From NCBI RefSeq assembly GCF_004193775.1, contig NC_041011.1:10753656-10817655 (forward strand): a DNA stretch of 64,000 nucleotides, in the 5' to 3' direction. Below, piece after piece: positions 32,195 to 44,678 of the stretch. The stretch is from Glycine soja. Lineage: Eukaryota > Streptophyta > Magnoliopsida > Fabales > Fabaceae. Position 1 is the first letter of the stretch, and each line of letters starts with the position of its first letter. The position numbers and the translations under genes were made by a program. Below the pieces are notes generated by a model, which was not told the origin of the DNA, did not search any database, and saw nothing but the letters and a program-made list of their open reading frames with translations.

Positions 32195-35100
32195 ATGGGT
32201 TCTCCACCTGCCTCCACTACTCCTCCTCCTCCTTCTCCTCCTTCTCCTCCTCGTCCTCCTCCTACTTCGGACGCATCGGCTTCGACATCTACCGTGAAGT
32301 GGACACGCAAAGCCTCACGCCTACGATCGTTGTCCACTAGACCACCTGGTGTTGAGAGACCAGTGGTGCATGTTGATCCTGCTACAGGGAAGGCCGACGG
32401 TCCCCACAAGAAGAAATTAAGAACATATTTGGGGATTGTGGCACGTGATAAGGTGGACATCACCTACGAGAACTGAGTGGTGCATGTTGATCCTGCTACA
32501 GGGAAGGCCGACGGTCCCCACAAGAAGAAATTAAGAACATATTTGGGGATTGTGGCACGTGATAAGGTGGACATCACCTACGAGAACTGGAAGGAGGTCC
32601 CTACTGCTCAGAAGGACCTGATTTGGGAGGATATTCAGGTATTTCTCTTTTCTTATTTGATTGTGTGTAATTAATAGCCAAAAAATTTCATTATTGTAAC
32701 AAATAAACTTTGTTTCATGTTGTCAGGCGGAATTTGATATCCTAGAGGCTTCTGACAGTAGGACGAAAAGGAAGTTACTACAGACCGTGGGGGAGAGATG
32801 GAGGCAGTTTAAATCAGACCTCACGAGGAAATGGGCCCTTGCAGCCGATCAGGACGGTGTCGAGGACACTGTTTGTGACAAATACAGCATCAGCAAGGAA
32901 AAGTGGGCCCAGTTTTGCCAGACTCGCAGAGACCCTTCTTGGGAGGTATGTTCCTTTGTCATTTAAGTTGTTTTTCATATTAAACATGATGTTGTTATAC
33001 TTCATTCTACCCATTTCAAACATTATTGTTTAATTTTTTCAGGATGTGCGCATGAAGGCCCAGGCCATCCAGAAGCAGAATACTGCCCCCCATGTTTTGT
33101 CTCGTGGGGGTTATGATTATTTGGAGCAGAAGCTCCTGGCTGAGAAGACCAAGAAGAAGCTGTAGGAAGCTGCACAGTCAGGAAGCGTTGATGGCGTCAT
33201 CGACCCTCCATCCCCGGTCAGACGCCACGTGAAGTGGAAGATGGCCCGCACGAAGAAGACAGGGGAGATGACGACTGAGGCCGCAAAGGAAATCACTGAG
33301 AAGATTGTAAGTCATTTTCAACTAACCATTACAATTATGTTTGAATATTTTGAGAATTCCATGTACCACTGTGTGTTTTCTGTGCATGATTCGTTTGAGG
33401 AGCAGGCCACACAGGGATCGTTCGTCCCCCATAGACGTCAGGATGTTCTGGCCGTTGCTATTGGACATCCAGAGCACCCTAGACGTGTCCGTGCTGCTGG
33501 AGCTGGTGTCACCATCAAGCAATACTTTGGATCGGCTCCATGGACGTCCCGCAGCGTTTCCTCCCTGCCTCCTAACAAATTACAGCAGCTGACCCAGCAG
33601 ATCAGGGACCAGCTAGAAGAGTCCATCATAGAGAAAGTGACGAGGCAGGTCATGGCATCCTTCAGCCAGCTTCAGTCACAGATGCAATCTCAGGCACCTC
33701 CTGAGCCTCTGGTTGGTCCTGGTCCCTCCGGTCCTCGGGTGAGCACAAAGGGGAGTTGTGTTGATCCCTCAGGAAACGATCCTGAGACGGGTGACTCTGA
33801 CAGGTGCGGCTTGTACATAGAAGCAGATCCTGCCCGCCTGGTTGCCATGGGGAGAGTTTATGAGGGATCGACTCTTGTTCATAACACTCCTTTGTTGCCT
33901 GGCCAAGTAAAGGTGAGTGTGGACGAGGTTAAAGATGCAGATGCTCCAGTTCCTGTACCCACTGCTGAGGTTTCCTTAGTGGGGCAGGCACTTCACACCT
34001 TCCTTGCTTGGCCGACACATCTGATCAAGTCTTTATCACACCAGGTACTTATTGTCCTTACTATATGTTTCTTCTTTTTAAATTAATTCATTAAGCGTGC
34101 CTTAAATTTGGCTATTTAACTTTGTTTCATGAACAGGTAGTTGTGTCTCCGCCAAAACCACCTCCGAAGCCCGATCCGGAGGTCGATGATCCGCTTTATC
34201 TGATGACATTGACCATCCCAGAGCTTTTCTTGAGGCCTTATCAGGTTAGATGGGATGCCACCGTGTTCGAGGTCGTTAATCCAAATTTCCACCTGTACAT
34301 AAAGCACGAAGACCTCTCCGAAATCGCACACGGTGGTCAATGTCTCAGCATATCAGTGTTACAGTTATGGATTCTGTAAGTCTTTATATAAAAGGCTTTT
34401 ATTTACCTAAGTTATGGCTTTCAATTCATAAATATTTAACTTTAACTTAACATAAACAGGCATCTCACTGAAACATGTCTGCGAGCGGGGAATTCTGATA
34501 TCTATGGATTCCTCGAGCCTCAGTCCATTCAGAGGTCAAGGCAATCGCAGTTTGAATCTGAAAGTTACATAAAGAGTTGGATGCAGAGTTCACAACGCGA
34601 TGTGTATCTTGGAGCCTACCTAAATGGGTAAGTCACAAAATAACAAAATTTAATTAATTTTTACTAATGTACTAACCCATTTTAGGTTCCACTGCAGCGG
34701 GCATTGGCAGATGGTGGTCATCCTGCCCAAGGAACACTAAGTTGTCTGGTTTTGTTCATTGCATAACAGGCCAGACAACTACCTTAAGGGGATTATTAAT
34801 AGGTTAGTGTTCTTTTCAATACATTTGCATTGTAATACCTCAACGTACAACACCAGCTTTTAATTGTTACTCATATGGAACAGTGCTATCAAGGGTCTTG
34901 ATGATGCTCCACAGCCTAAATCAAAGGCTCCTGCTAGGTGGATTGTTGTCAAGGTACGTCATTTACATAAAACTTCCACTTATATATATTTCTTTATGTG
35001 TCTGTACACTAGTTGTTTAATTAATATCCAAATTTCATTATGTATTTAGTGTAATAGACAAAAAGGAACTACTGAGTGCGGCTACTATGTCATGCACTGG

Positions 35101-35322
35101 ATGTCCACCATCATTTTAGGAAGTTTTAGAAATAATTGGGAAGCGGTAAGTTTATTTCAAAGAAAATCTATTTATTTATAATTTGTATTACATTATTAAC
35201 TTAATATGATTTATTTAATCATGTAGTATTTTAACGACCCTAGACCATTGGAGTCCGAGAGATTAAAAGCATTGCGGATTCAGTGGGCACAGTTTTATCT
35301 CCAAGTTAGAGATCAGGCCTAG
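32195..35322 (+). pseudogene. TNPA-like CACTA gene with C-terminal Ulp1/C48 protease domain, ten exons
   Basis: Exons inferred from GT/AG sites and reading frame: 32195-32638, 32727-32945, 33043-33306, about 33388-34044, 34137-34375, 34460-34627, 34686-34802, 34884-34953, 35050-35145 and 35227-35322. The N-terminus is Pro/Ser-rich, then LRTYLGIVARDKVDITYENW, WRQFKSDLTRKW and GGYDYLEQKL (transposase_24-like region). Exon 4 has SFVPHRRQDVL, GVTIKQYFGSAP and LTQQIRDQLEESI. The last exons carry a Ulp1-type cysteine protease end: GHWQMVVILPKEH (His), WFCSL and GTTECGYYVMHWM (Cys). Defects: a 114-bp duplication in exon 1 creating TGA (32474), TAG in exon 3 (33163), TAA in exon 7 (34738) and a probable lost acceptor before exon 4. 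The N-terminal part should bind subterminal repeats; the role of the protease end is unknown to me. Confidence 0.85.
32362..32589 (+). repeat. 114-bp tandem duplication in exon 1
   Basis: The stretch 32362-32475 (starting AGTGGTGCATGTTGATCC) is repeated exactly at 32476-32589. Its length is a multiple of three, but the junction AACTG|AGTGG makes an in-frame TGA at 32474-32476 in place of the TGG that follows the second copy. It is a recent event, judging from the identity of the units. Confidence 0.95.
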
Positions 35323-35559
35323 GATTTAGGGACATTTTTAACATTTTTTACATTTTCTATGTAACACGAACATTGAATTCATTTGTTGATTGTTCTTTAT
35401 AATATATAAATCAATTATTTGATGTTTATTATCATTAAAACTGCTTGAAAGCAGAATAAAATGTTTATTTCCTGTGAATTGGGCCTCCTGAAATTGCATT
35501 TGACAGGTACAATTTTGGGTTTACTGTAAAAACAGAAAGTATATATAAAAAAAATTGAA

Positions 35560-36178
35560 AACAACATCGGTTATTAACAAAAACCGATGTTAATATCATA
35601 ACCAACATCGGTTATAATAGAAAATCGATGTTAACGTTTGTATATTAACATCGATTTTTTGTGTATAGCCGATGTCAGCGTTTGTATTTTAACATCGGTT
35701 ATCTGTGGATAACCGATGTCAACTATTGTACATTAACATCGATTAATTATAAATAACCAATGTGAATATTTGAATAGTAACATCGGGTATTTATAATTAA
35801 CCGATGTTATACACAAAGAATTACACCAAATAAGTGTAAGCATCATCAACATTGACATCGGTTTTCTAGAAAAACGGATGTTAAGGGCATACATTAACAT
35901 CGGTTATTCTAAAAAACCGATGTTAAACTAACATATTAACATCGGTTTTACTGGAAAACCGATGTCAACATTCATCATGCGTACACTTTTTTGTTGTTGT
36001 TCATTGTTTTTAACATCGGTTATTTAGAGAACCGATGTTGTCATATGTATGTTAACATCGGTTCTCCAAAACCGATGTTAACATTCATACATTCAACATC
36101 GTCACTTTCAACATCGGTTTTAGAACCGATGTAGAATGTTCTAAATAACTGATGTTGAAAGTGTATTTTCTAATAGTG
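35560..36178. repeat. CACTA right subterminal array and terminus
   Basis: About twelve inverted pairs of AACATCGGTT and AACCGATGTT variants run from 35563 to about 36135, spaced roughly 40 bp with a few longer gaps. After a last half-site comes the terminus TTTTCTAATAGTG ending at 36178. The array is longer than the left one (about seven pairs), the asymmetry usual in CACTA elements. Confidence 0.9.
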
Positions 36179-36181
36179 ACG
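36179..36181. repeat. CACTA target-site duplication, right (ACG)
   Basis: ACG directly after the right terminus, matching 7647-7649. Confidence 0.85.
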
Positions 36182-37795
36182 TATATAAATTTATACGAAA
36201 TATTATTAATATATATATTATAAAACATTAATTACAATAACAATATATATAAAATATATCTTTTTGAATTTTTCATACCATAAAAAATAGATTTAAATAT
36301 ATTTTTCGTCCTTACAATTTAGTATTTTTTTCATTTTTGTTCTTGTGACTTTTTTAATCATTGTAAAATGTGTTTGTTTTATTCTTAAAAAGCATTGAAT
36401 AGTAAAAAAAAATGCTTCGAATACCAAAACAAATGTTATGTAAAATGCTTTAAGAACGAAAATGAAAAAAAATACTAAATTGCAAAGATAAAAAGATATT
36501 CAAGCCTACACTTATTTATAATTAAATTTACACTAGAATTTTCAAATCAAGTTTATAATAAGTTTTCTTTGTTGACGAAAGTTAATAAATAAATTTTAAT
36601 TTTCAAGTTAATTAAATCTAAATCAGTATAAATGAAAGACTAATAAAGTCATTTGATTTCTAAAAAATAAAGTTATTTTATTGCAAATGAAACTATTTTT
36701 AACTTGTAAAATAACAATAACTAATTATAAAAATAAAATATTACTTGAACAATTACACTTGAAATTTTTATCTTATATAAGTTAAAAAGAATGCAATTAT
36801 CTCTACTTTAAAGTCTATAAAGAAAAAAAAATTTATTTAAAATAAGAAAAATGTCATTATGTTAAACACTGTTATCTACAAAATTAAATCTTATTAAATA
36901 AAAAATAATATTAAAAATATAATCTATACATATACCAAAATCATATTGCAAAAAATTAGGGGAAGTATCTTTTTTCTGGGAACATCATCAACAAAAAATT
37001 ATTATGTTCACTATTTTTCATCCACTGATGCAGAAAATTATCCAGTTTTTCGTTCTCGTATGAGGCCAGAAATTATTGGCAATAGGTCGGCATAAGAATT
37101 TTGGAGGGTTATTTCATTTATTTTTTTAGTTTTATTCATAAATTAATATTAATTTATTTTCAAATAAATTTGTTTATTTTCTTAGTTTCTATCCAATATT
37201 TTTTTTAATAGAAACTAAGAAAAAAAGAAAATAAATTATTATTTGAATATTCTTGAACCCAACTAGAAAACGGATTCAATACTTCAAAAAAGAATTAGGC
37301 TTAGAGTCATATGAATGAAAATCTCATGCAAGCACAAACATCCATCCGTCACACACAGGACTTTAGAGGGGAGAAGGCACTGGTACTAATCCCCTTTTCT
37401 TAAAATTTCTCATGTACATTATTAAGTAAAATCAAGTAAAATTAAGTAAAGTTATTTCTCACGGATTTCTGGATCTATCCGTCCAAGAGCATGATAGAAA
37501 GTTATTATTACATAGACTATATTGATTTAAGAAAAAGAAAAAAGTTATTGCATAGAGGTGTTTTAACCTAGTTTGATGACATCAACATCAAATCAATAAC
37601 ATATGATTCTAAGAAATAACTCGAACTGGTTAGTACACCAAAAATAAAAAACTGGAACTGGTTATAAGTTTTGTTCCTAATCCATCCGACCAATTAGTTT
37701 AATAACACTAGTTAGAACTTAAAACATTCGAAACACACACTTGAATCTTGAATGGACTAATCATACACAGTCTTTAGGCTGGTATCTGAGGCTTA

Positions 37796-37844
<49 letters not shown>

Positions 37845-38980
37845 GACTACTCTCAAACTATATGGATTAAAAAAGTAAGAATCATGAAACTATAGGTATC
37901 AAATGAGTAATTTAACCTTATTATTATTATCATTTAAGGAAATGCAGTTTGTATAAAATGTTAAGAATTTAAATTTAAGCAATTTAACTTTTTTTACAAA
38001 ACTATTATTTTTGTTTTGTAGATCATTTTTATGTTTTTTTTTTTGTGATATTAAGTAAATATTTAAAATATTAAAAGAAACAAAAATGATCAATTTTTAT
38101 CTTAGCAAATTTCTATAATAAAATTAATGTTAAGTAAATATTTTAAAAATGAATACGTAGATAATTTTTTTTTTAAAATTATGTTTTTAAAATTTATAAA
38201 AAGAAAATAATTAATATTAATATTTTTAAAATAACAACAAAGACCTGTGCAATCCACGGTTCTAAATCTAACCCGATTGGATGTGGATCAGTCGTTACTC
38301 GTTAACGTATGCCTTCAATAAATAGGAAACTATAAAATAAATTTGATCAAATCAATGGAATGCTAAAAGATTTTCAACTTGTGTGTTTTTTATTTAATAT
38401 ATATTTATGAATGTATAAGTAGTTTCATAATCAGTAGAGATATTATTATTCATCAAATGTCCACATCATGTCACATAAAATATTCCGTGGATGGAAAACG
38501 GGAAAAGTGTTGAAATTCAAATTCTATTCGAATTCAACTTTTCATAAACTATAGAATTTATAATATGTAAAGTAAAAACGAGAGTATTTATTTGACATTA
38601 ATTTGAAATAAATTAAATTTATAAGATATTTTTATTAAGTAAAAGGTGAATAAAGCTTTTGCAATAAAAAAAAGTAGAATAAAGCTTTACTTTCTAATTA
38701 TTTTATACAAAAAATATATGGATGATAATTAATGTATAAATCAATGATAATAAATATTTCTAATTAGTTTATTTTTTTTTACTGAATCTAATTAGTGTAC
38801 CTAAAAGTAACAATATTGAATGAAAATGTATAGTTAAACATTTTCAAATATTAATAAGTAGTGGTTTTTTTTTTGTGTGAATATATTAGTAAGTAGTGGT
38901 GAGCATTACCCAATCTGGTCCATTAACTTTTTTTACATGAAATTGAGAGATGTGCTAAGACCGATTGAAGGGAGCAATCC
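36182..38980. other. AT-rich intergenic DNA with TAA microsatellite
   Basis: No gene or recognisable element. The sequence is very AT-rich. A (TAA)n array of about 15 units lies at 37797-37843. Small frames are short and unlike any family known to me. Confidence 0.6.
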
Positions 38981-38984
38981 TAAT

Positions 38985-39310
38985 TATAGATTAACACTAC
39001 AACCTTTAATAGCCAAAATAACACATTCCAATATGAAGTCCCTTTGCACAACATGTGCAATATAGTCTCCAAGTGTCCTTCTAGGATGTTCTTCTTCCGC
39101 CATTTCAGGCTCCTCAAAGATAGGAAGAGGTAAGAGTAATGGAAAGTGTGGTGGAGGGGTAGGTCGTGGTTGTGGTTGTGTGGTGAAGAAGATGAAGCTT
39201 GTCGAGTTGTTTTCTTAGCCCTATTCTCTTTTTGCTTTTGCTTCTTCCTTAAGGCATTGTTTCTTCTACAAGTTCTTCGAATCTCTTGATCCAAAGGGAC
39301 TAGATCTTCT
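38985..39310 (-). pseudogene. Athila-like gypsy gag N-terminal remnant
   Basis: The minus strand gives PLDQEIRRTCRRNNALRKKQ and, after a frame change, MAEEEHPRRTLGDYIAHVV. This resembles the start of Athila-type gag proteins (LDPEIERT..., then a RRTLGDY-like motif). Just upstream on the same strand, at about 39478-39500, lies TGGCATCGTTGTCGGGGAC, which resembles the GCCGTTGCCGGGGA segment that precedes gag in such elements. The rest of gag and pol is absent. The call is by resemblance only. Confidence 0.5.
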
Positions 39311-42310
39311 TAAGAAACTCTACCTCACATACATGGAACAAAGCAACTAAAGAACATGTTAGCAAAGTACTCAAGAGAAATACAAAAACAGAATTTAAAA
39401 GCAAAGAATTGAAGAATAGTGAATCATTGCATAGAATATGAAATTAGCATAAGTTGCCTAATACGAGAAATAAGTCCCCGACAACGATGCCAGAAAACTT
39501 ATTACATCATTGACAAACGTACCAATTAGTGTAGTATTTTCAATAGTAAGTAGAAAGACTGTCTCCTAAAGGACTTGTTTGTACTAAGCTTTTTTGTGTA
39601 AACTCAACAACTAAGCAATGGTAATTTCTTCTTTTGAGATAAGGTTGCAATAAATTGAAGTTCAACTCTAAAATTAAACTACTAAAAATAAGGTACATTC
39701 CACAAAGACAATATATCATACAGTTGATGTGCAGTAATTGGAAACAACAATTAAACAAACTAGTTAGGGTTTATAGTGGTACTTGGCAAACATCTTGATA
39801 AAAAATTATTTTTATCTATTTAATGAGAACCATAACAATATCTAAATCCACTCAAGTCTTCTAACCTTGATTTCTTAAGTAAAAGAGGCTAAATCACTTA
39901 ACTCTACTCCTAACTGGTAAGCAAGTTAAGTTAAATGATTTATTTAAGAGAAAGGATTGCCAAGAGAATAATAAACATTACTTTATCCCCAAATGAGACA
40001 TTCATTATATAGTATTCTCAAATCTCAGTTTTAAAGCATTTTCTAATGACAATGAAACATACAAATAAGTGTTTGGGTGATCAAGCCAAGAACAAACATT
40101 AAAAGCAGAGAAATAACATTATTATTGAATAATCATTAAATAGATAGTAGACATAGTTACATGAGATTTGCTAGTAAACAAAATCCTCAACTTCAAAGAG
40201 ATTAACTCGTCATTGTCATGAGAAGCTACCAAAACATACAAGTGAAAGTTAAAAAAAATGGAAGATTGGTGAAGGAAGTAAAAGAGAGTAAGTTCTTGAG
40301 TCTCTAACCTCTACACACGCAACCCTAGATTGATATTGAATGTCTCCAATGATGAGTGGATCCAAATTCCATGCAATATCTTTGTTTTGTTGTTTCCTCA
40401 TTAAAGCACACTAAGTGAATTTTTCATGGGATCACTTTTTTTCTTCTTCCAAAGAGGTTGCCTCACTCAACAAGCCTTGATGTTGTTGACATGGCCTCTT
40501 CAAGAGAAATCTACTAAGAGAGATAGACTTCTCGCATAGCCACCAGCTACCACGTGTCTTCTTCTAATATGGCTTCCTAGTTAAGCTACTTGGCAACTCA
40601 TTGAGTGATCAATTTTCACTTCCAAACCCTTAATTTCTTTCCAGGTGCACTAAAATGACTAAATCACTGTAAAAACATGTAAAAGCTAATAAATTTCCTA
40701 AATTTTAACTATATGAAAATATCTAACTAATTATATATATTCCCTAACTTAAACAAGGGCAAACTTAGCTACGATTCAAGGAAAAGTGAGATAATTGTTG
40801 TGAAATAGATTGCAAATATAGGAATGCACAACCATTATCAAACTCCCTGAAACTTAAAGCTTTGCTTGTCCTCAAGAAAAACTAAAATAAGTTAGATTAA
40901 CGACAAGACTAAGGACTAGGATCAATTACAATTCCCAAAACATAAGCATGTTCACCAAAACAAAACAAGTTCACACGATCTCAAAATCACACTTGTTATG
41001 GTGATTTTGATATATAGAATCATAAAAGAAATGAACTCAAGAGTTCAAGGGATCAACAAGAATGGCAATTGGCAATGAAAAGATAAAAAATACAATTCAT
41101 TTCTCACAAGGCTAGTATTTTACTTAAGTACACAAGTGTTTCAGCTGCACATGATATTCAATCAATCCCAATTGGAATTACACAATCCCAACTTTGCATA
41201 CCATCTCATTCAATGCAATTGCACACACACAACATGGATCACTAAGGACTTTATTAAAGTTGTAATTTGGCTAGGCTACAAAGGAAAATTGTTTTTTTAT
41301 ATCCTAGAAATCAAAGCACCTAAGGGTCTAGGAGAACACTAACTAATTTCCTTTTCAATTCATGAGACAAACAATTCCAAACACTGTTTCCCAACATTTT
41401 ATTCACAAATTTAAAATAGCAACAACAACTTGAAATTGTTTTTGAACTTGATTGATTTTCTATTTTTTTTAAACATTGTAGCTTTCCCAGATGTGTTTGC
41501 TTTTGTTTTACAACAATCCCTTGAGCATTACAAAACTCATTTATTGTTTTTGGGTCAAATTTGCCTTAAACAATATGATATGCTTTTCTATTCCCTAAAG
41601 TAAGGTAATGATTTTTTTCCTTTTTAGGCTCAAGGATTCAAGTACAAACTCATTTATTGTTTTTGGGTCAAAGGTTAATGCAAGGGAATTCATAATTAAA
41701 AAGGTTTTTTTTTTTTTTTTTTTGCTTTAAGTGGCTGAACATTTAAATTAAAAACACAGAATGCCTTAATCATTTCCACATAATGGATGCACTTAAACAA
41801 TCTTCAAAGAATCATGCAAAATCGAGTGTGCAAAACCAATGGAAAAATAAAATATAAATATATTTTTCTTACAATTAATTTAAGTAGTTATGAAGGTACA
41901 TCTCATTTTGGAGTTTATGTAGAATAACAAAAAAGAGTGATGGAAAGAAAAAAAAAGTAAGAGAAAAGAGAGAAAATGACATATGATGAGTGATATATAA
42001 TTGGAAATATAAAGAGAAATAAGAAGAAAATTCAATGAAAGAAAATAGATAAAAATATGAGCATAATTATTATATTAATATTCTATATTGTAACTCTACT
42101 TATAATCAACATAAAATTATTATAAAATTGAATTTATTTTTTTGGATTTATTTTGTTAGAAACATAATTTTATCTCAAAACAAATGGGCTAAAGAAAATA
42201 AGGTGACCTTAAATATCAAACTATTATGTAATACATAATTGCATGATAATGATTAATTATAACCTTGTAAAATTAATTTAACTTTTTAAAAAGGTTTAAG
42301 TCTCTAATTG
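39311..42310. other. Degenerate LTR-type sequence and unassigned AT-rich DNA
   Basis: No gene. The stretch next to the gag remnant (39480-41000) contains wording frequent in legume gypsy LTRs and leaders, such as CCTGAAACTTAAAGCTTTGC followed by TTGTCCTCAAG near 40850. It is probably an old LTR, but I cannot find a partner or ends. A T run of 22 bases lies at about 41702-41723, next to a repeated phrase CTCATTTATTGTTTTTGGGT (about 41537 and 41649). Confidence 0.4.
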
Positions 42311-42989
42311 TGATATGAATTCTCATGGCACAAGGGCTGCCTTAGGATCGTCTAGGATTAAACCTTGATGGAAAATGCGGAAATTGATTAAGGAAAGGAT
42401 GAAAAATAAGGTGGTTAATTTCATGGGTCTTAATAAGGTGGTTCTTGGCATAAAATGGATGAATGGGATGGTAAAACGTAGGTTAAGTGGTGGGTAAAAT
42501 GGGAACCAAATGAGGTGATTCCAAAATGAGGTGAAAGGTCTCGTTTTGAAATTTAATTTAGGCTCAAGAATCACTTAATTTGAGTGGGTAAAATGGGAGT
42601 TATGGCCACGAGATAATTCTGGGTAGAAGTGGATTTTCTGAAATTGTGATTTGAAAGAACAAGGTTGAAGATGAAAGAAAGGAAAGAATCACTCTTTCTG
42701 GGCGAGGGCAACACACAAAGGTTGTGAAAGTCCTTTGATATAGCCAGGGTGTTCTTGAATCACTCAAGAACTTAGGAGAATCACTCTCACTAAGATAAAA
42801 GAGATAAACTCTAATTTTCTGAATAAAACTCAACTTGTGTTTATCGATAAAATGATTCAGCTTATATAGAAGCTTTACAGCAGATTTTAGTAATGACCCA
42901 CAAACCTAGAATTAAAATAACTTAATGCCATTAACCTAGGGAATTAAAAGAACTTAATGGCTGAGTGTAACTCAAATTGTGGCAACCAA
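42311..42989 (-). repeat. Gypsy 3' LTR (5' part deleted)
   Basis: Matches 45272-45993 with roughly 5 to 10 percent differences. On the minus strand it ends in TTCATATCA at 42311. Its other edge lacks the TG seen in the partner (CAGTTGGGGG against TGTTGGGGG) and joins straight onto coding sequence, so a deletion removed pol together with the LTR start. Confidence 0.8.
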
Positions 42990-43142
42990 AAGTCACCCCC
43001 AACTGTTTAGCACGAAACAACCTCTTGACCTCACTTTTTGTGGCTAAATAGCTCTCCCTCACTTCAAGTGTTTCACTCTTCTTTTGTTCACTCTTTTTCC
43101 TCTCAAGTGTTTCCCTCTTTTTCTCACTCTCAAGTGTTTTGT

Positions 43143-44678
43143 TCACTTTTTCTTTTTCTCGTTCTCTTGAAGAAGTTTTTCTCTCATTTTCTTTTGATCC
43201 TCACACACTTCTTGTGGACTCAATGATTTGAGCACAATCTTTTTGTCTTGGTGCATGAAAGAGATCTTGTTGGTGTAACCGTCATGATTGGCTCTTTTAT
43301 CAAATTGCCATGGTCTCCCCAAAAGTAAGTGACTGGCCTCCATAGGAACAACATCACAAAGTACCTTATCATTGTATTTCCCAATGGAAACATCCACTTC
43401 AACTTGCTGCCTCACTTGCACCTCTCCATCCTTACTAAGCCATTGAAGTTTGTATGGCCTAGGATGTGGTTTAGTAGCTAAATGTAGCTTTGACACTAAT
43501 CTAGCACTAGCCACATTGGTGCAACTACCTCCATCAATGATCACCATGCACACCTTGCCATTGATTAAACATCTAGTGTGAAAGATGTTTTCTCTTTGGC
43601 TCTCCTCCTCATGCTTCAATTGACCACCAAGTAACCGCCTAATCATCAACAAATCTCCCTCCGGAGTCTCCTCTTCCTCTACGTACTCACTCTCCTCTTC
43701 CTCTTCAACATCAGATTCACTTATATATTCTCCATCTCTAAGAACCATGGACCTTTTGTTAGGGCACTCATAAGCATAGTGTCCTAGGCCTTGGCACTTG
43801 AAACACTTCACATCTCTACTCTTTTTAGAGGGTTCCTCTTGGGACTTTGAGCGAGTTTTTGATGGGGTAGGTGTGGAACTACTAGAAGTACCAGCCCCAT
43901 CTTTCTTACCTTTGTCTTTCCAACTAGAAGAACCAAAGTTGGTAAAACTCCTTTTAGCCACTCCTTTCCTTTTTAATTGTTGCTCTACTTGGATTGCTTT
44001 GTGAAGCAAATCATCCATTTCAACAAACTCCTGCAGCTCAACAATATCACGAATATCATTAGTCAAAACATTAAGAAATTGAGCCATAGTTACCTCCTCA
44101 TCTTTTTCAATCTTTGCTTGAATCATGAGCACATCCATTTCCTTGAAATACTCCTCAACCCCCTTGTTGCCTTGGGTTAGTTTTTGGAGCTTGAATTTCA
44201 AATCCCTTGAGTAACTAGCCGGCACATACCGCTTCCTCATGATCCTTTTCATCTCCGCCCATGTATCAACAATTGGCTCTTCATTTCTTGCTCTCTCTTT
44301 TTGTAGCTTGTTCCACCACACAAGAGCATAGTCGGAAAACTTCGTGGTGGCAAGCTTCACCTTTTGGTCCTCCTCATAGTTGTTGCATGAGAAAACATGC
44401 TCTATTTTCATCTCCCACTCCAAGTAGGCCTCCAGATCATTATTTCCTTTAAAGGGAGGAATGTTGAGTTTAATACCATCAATTCGGTTTTGTCTAGGAA
44501 CACCATCATTCCCTCTTCTCATCCTTTCTTCTTCATTATGATCTTTATTCTCCATTTGATCCAACCTCTCATGGAGCGCATCATCTTGTTGTTTCATTAA
44601 CCACTCCAAATGTTGCATCAAAGCTTGCATTTGTAATTGCGAAAGCCCCACTCCATCATTAGGATTAGTACCTGACAT
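43143..44678 (-). CDS. Gypsy gag-protease polyprotein
   Basis: I chose the start at MSGTNPNDG (44678), because the frame upstream is leader sequence. A coiled gag region contains PPFKGNNDLEAYLEWEMKIE, WWNKLQ, MRKRYVPASY and KLTQGNKGVEEYFKEMD. The zinc knuckle is CFKCQGLGHYAYECPN at about residue 305. An acidic linker precedes the aspartic protease, whose active site reads IIDGGSCTNVAS (DGG where DSG or DTG is usual), with LLGRPWQFD near the end. The frame stops with TGA at 43143 after a Lys-rich tail; a one-base shift continues into KSEVKRLF. By family it forms the particle and processes the polyprotein. Open over about 511 codons. Confidence 0.88.
   Translation of the reverse strand: MSGTNPNDGVGLSQLQMQALMQHLEWLMKQQDDALHERLDQMENKDHNEEERMRRGNDGVPRQNRIDGIKLNIPPFKGNNDLEAYLEWEMKIEHVFSCNNYEEDQKVKLATTKFSDYALVWWNKLQKERARNEEPIVDTWAEMKRIMRKRYVPASYSRDLKFKLQKLTQGNKGVEEYFKEMDVLMIQAKIEKDEEVTMAQFLNVLTNDIRDIVELQEFVEMDDLLHKAIQVEQQLKRKGVAKRSFTNFGSSSWKDKGKKDGAGTSSSSTPTPSKTRSKSQEEPSKKSRDVKCFKCQGLGHYAYECPNKRSMVLRDGEYISESDVEEEEESEYVEEEETPEGDLLMIRRLLGGQLKHEEESQRENIFHTRCLINGKVCMVIIDGGSCTNVASARLVSKLHLATKPHPRPYKLQWLSKDGEVQVRQQVEVDVSIGKYNDKVLCDVVPMEASHLLLGRPWQFDKRANHDGYTNKISFMHQDKKIVLKSLSPQEVCEDQKKMREKLLQENEKKKK

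Larger units (their letters stand above)
7650..36178 (+). mobile_element. CACTA (En/Spm) element with nested LINEs, 28.5 kb as assembled
   Basis: The left end reads CACTACTAAAAAAAC. The right end, reverse complemented, reads CACTATTAGAAAATACAC. The first bases match with some differences, and ACG flanks both sides. Arrays of inverted AACATCGGTT/AACCGATGTT pairs lie just inside both ends. The body carries a TNP2-type transposase gene and a TNPA-like gene, both on the plus strand, plus minus-strand LINEs and captured host fragments. A 499-base gap lies between two nearly identical 8 kb stretches; if that is an assembly artefact, the real element is about 19.6 kb. As read, both transposition genes are damaged. 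Confidence 0.93.

Noticed and set aside
36182..38980. Search for tRNA, rRNA or microRNA genes in the AT-rich interval
   Set aside because: No cloverleaf, no A/B box pair and no recognisable conserved RNA by eye; a dedicated scan would be needed to exclude small RNAs.
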